Of a stretch of 64,000 nucleotides of DNA, positions 62,848-64,000 are shown piece after piece. Source of the stretch: DCFW01 sp963790715 (GTDB lineage Bacteria > Bacteroidota > Bacteroidia > Bacteroidales > Bacteroidaceae); assembly GCA_963790715.1 (NCBI GenBank), contig CAWBPN010000018.1, positions 558,001 to 622,000 of the forward strand, given 5' to 3'. Within the stretch, counting starts at the first letter, position 1, and each line of letters begins with the position of its first letter. Both the position numbers and the translations under genes were made by a program. The notes below the pieces were generated by a model. It searched no databases and had not been told where the DNA came from. It worked only from the letters and a program-made list of their open reading frames with translations.

Positions 62848-62861
62848 TTGATATTTGTCAA
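62848..62861. promoter_or_regulatory. FNR/CRP-like box, promoter-proximal
   Basis: TTGATATTTGTCAA is an inverted repeat differing by one base from the FNR consensus TTGAT-N4-ATCAA. Its centre is roughly 40 bp upstream of the start predicted from the -7 element, the position used by class II CRP/FNR activators. The Crp/Fnr gene lies 200 bp upstream on the same strand. Confidence 0.6.
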
Positions 62862-62894
62862 CAAATAAGATTTTACTCTTTTCTCAATCATTTA

Positions 62895-62908
62895 TTGACA
62901 AATATCAA
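62895..62908. promoter_or_regulatory. FNR/CRP-like box, promoter-distal
   Basis: TTGACAAATATCAA is the mirror image of the proximal box, again one base from TTGAT-N4-ATCAA. The two boxes extend into a 19-bp inverted repeat with one mismatch (62848-62866 and 62890-62908), with centres 47 bp apart. The distal box lies about 90 bp upstream of the predicted transcription start. Confidence 0.6.
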
Positions 62909-63063
62909 TAAAAAAAGATTTGCTTGATTTATATAAACTTTTATGCCTGTGAAATTTGTAAGTCACAACAAATCGGTCGCGGAATATCCAATTCTCGTAG
63001 CCAATTTAAGGATATAATTTAGAAAGCCTTATATCGGTAATATTATATATATAATCTTATTTT

Positions 63064-63651
63064 CTATTTTTTGCCCTTTATTCTGCTTAATGTTTCAGGA
63101 GCCACATTTAAATATGATGATATATAATTTGACGAAATGCGTTTTATAACTTCAGGTCTTTCTTTTAATAAATTGTTGTAACGTTCAGACGCATTTCCAA
63201 ATTGGAAAAGGAAACATTTTTTTTGTGATGTAAGTAATGCTCGCTCAAGACACGCTCTATATAAAAATTCTATTTTTTGGTTACAATTACACAATTCTAA
63301 CAAAATATCATGATTTAATCCCAATAATGTAGTTGGTTCTATAGCCATACAACCGACTTTGGATGGACATTGCATTATAAAACTTTCAGCAAAGAAAGAA
63401 CGATTACCTTCGAAAGCAAAAAATTTAGAGATCACTTTATTACCTTTGTAATAATATTCTCTGACGCATCCATTTAAAACATAATAAATATAATGACAAA
63501 CTTGACCGGGTTTTAGTATTTGTTCATTCCTCTTTACATGAAATGTTTTAAATGCAGACATTAACTGATTTTTACTTTCCTCGTTTAATACTACGTTTAG
63601 ATTCTTGCAAAAATCCATTATTTCATCCAAACTTGAGCTACATTCAATCAT
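63064..63651 (-). CDS. Crp/Fnr-family transcriptional regulator
   Basis: The 195-residue protein has an N-terminal cyclic-nucleotide-binding-like domain (about 20-125, with ILKPGQVCHYIYYVLNGCVREYYY) and a short C-terminal helix-turn-helix (SSNYISSYLNVAPETLSRI, about 170-190), the usual size for Bacteroidota Crp/Fnr proteins. It contains ten cysteines (4, 15, 52, 62, 95, 101, 121, 123, 134, 146), but not the classical N-terminal FNR iron-sulfur pattern. It likely senses a small molecule or redox state and controls the sulfatase operon just downstream, where two FNR-like boxes are found. Confidence 0.85.
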   Translation of the reverse strand: MIECSSSLDEIMDFCKNLNVVLNEESKNQLMSAFKTFHVKRNEQILKPGQVCHYIYYVLNGCVREYYYKGNKVISKFFAFEGNRSFFAESFIMQCPSKVGCMAIEPTTLLGLNHDILLELCNCNQKIEFLYRACLERALLTSQKKCFLFQFGNASERYNNLLKERPEVIKRISSNYISSYLNVAPETLSRIKGKK

Positions 63652-64000
63652 TCTTTATTATATTAGATTAATACTTGATTCACAAAGGTATGAAAAAAAA
63701 ACTAATTGATCATTCAACATCTTTAATTTGTATTGAACCTAAAAATATAATAATCTACTTGCTTATACACTATAAATAATTTTATGGATTTTACAAAGGA
63801 AATGACGTAACCGTCTTACTGTAATATAGGCAAGTTATAGTCACTATAGCCGTTATTAAAATACCATTCCTATCTACTGCAGAATGGCGTTTGATACATT
63901 TTTTCCTTATTTTATTTGATTTGTTTTATTTAAAATTTACTCCAAAAGTAGGATATTTCAAACAAAATAATCGACATTGAAAATATCAGGATCGGTCATT
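63652..64000. other. Gene-free window end upstream of the Crp/Fnr gene
   Basis: About 350 AT-rich bases with no supportable gene on either strand. It carries the Crp/Fnr gene's -7 element at 63683-63690; nothing else is evident up to the window edge. Confidence 0.5.
63683..63690 (-). promoter_or_regulatory. -7 element of the Crp/Fnr gene
   Basis: On the minus strand TACCTTTG (63690 to 63683) matches TAnnTTTG and lies 31 bp before the start codon. A TTG is present at 63717 to 63715, but the 24-bp spacer is longer than usual. Confidence 0.5.

Noticed and set aside
63707..63720. Third FNR-like box (TTGATCATTCAACA) upstream of the Crp/Fnr gene, suggesting autoregulation
   Set aside because: Only the left half matches TTGAT; the right half does not form the inverted repeat.
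1..64000. Prophage, conjugative element, toxin-antitoxin or defence system
   Set aside because: No integrase, tra genes, phage structural genes, restriction enzymes or toxin-antitoxin pairs are recognisable; the only mobile genes are those of the ISL3 element.

Overview
The window is from a low-GC, gut-type member of the Bacteroidales (phylum Bacteroidota). The evidence is a SusC/SusD pair, dense glycoside hydrolase and sulfatase loci with signal peptides, Tat-exported DUF4434 proteins, TAnnTTTG-type -7 promoter elements and few Shine-Dalgarno sequences. The genus cannot be fixed from this sequence alone. I found no tRNA, rRNA or CRISPR array.

Layout. (A) 1-3963, minus strand: an operon with its own promoter at 3988-4018, encoding a Tat-exported DUF4434 protein, an MFS sugar porter, a GlcNAc 2-epimerase and the start of a further exported, probably GH-like protein cut by the window edge. 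(B) 4288-10306, minus: an alpha-mannoside operon, GH92-GH125-GH92. (C) 10307-11339: 1 kb without genes, holding two terminators and a 22-bp tandem repeat. (D) 11340-31213, minus: a large polysaccharide utilisation locus (PUL) with ribokinase, GRP-type sugar permease, GH27, DUF4434, exported ADP-ribosylglycohydrolase-like enzyme, GDPD phosphodiesterase, SusC, SusD, surface glycan-binding lipoprotein, two alkaline-phosphatase-superfamily enzymes, GH127 and an SGNH esterase. (E) 31714-33948: a metallophosphoesterase fused to DUF4434. (F) 34337-36338, minus: two glycosyltransferases, divergent from a plus-strand nonulosonic (legionaminic-type) acid operon at 36395-44511. (G) 44512-46338: a lipoate ligase-lipoyl synthase fusion. 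(H) 46506-48430: a chimeric aldo/keto reductase-MFS pseudogene and an exported esterase. (I) 48800-50656: a complete ISL3-family insertion sequence, followed by a noncoding remnant with a long inverted repeat. (J) 51105-62785, minus: an operon of four Ser-type sulfatases, their radical SAM maturase, an aldose 1-epimerase-like protein, a TonB-dependent receptor and a small exported protein. (K) 63064-63651: a Crp/Fnr-family regulator just upstream of that operon, with two FNR/CRP-like boxes in front of the operon's -7 element.

How the genes work together. Regions A and B together could strip alpha-mannose from N-glycans or mannans and feed amino sugars into metabolism. Region D is the most unusual: a SusCD locus with four phosphoesterases (counting the fusion in E), an exported ADP-ribosylglycohydrolase-like enzyme, a ribose-type permease and ribokinase suggests a phosphodiester- and/or ribose-containing substrate. 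Region F makes an activated legionaminic-like sugar but has no visible LegH acetyltransferase; instead it has an ATP-grasp ligase and a small HAD phosphatase. Region J appears to desulfate a glycan under control of the adjacent Crp/Fnr protein.

All functions are inferred from motifs and family resemblance read by eye; no database search or computation was possible.
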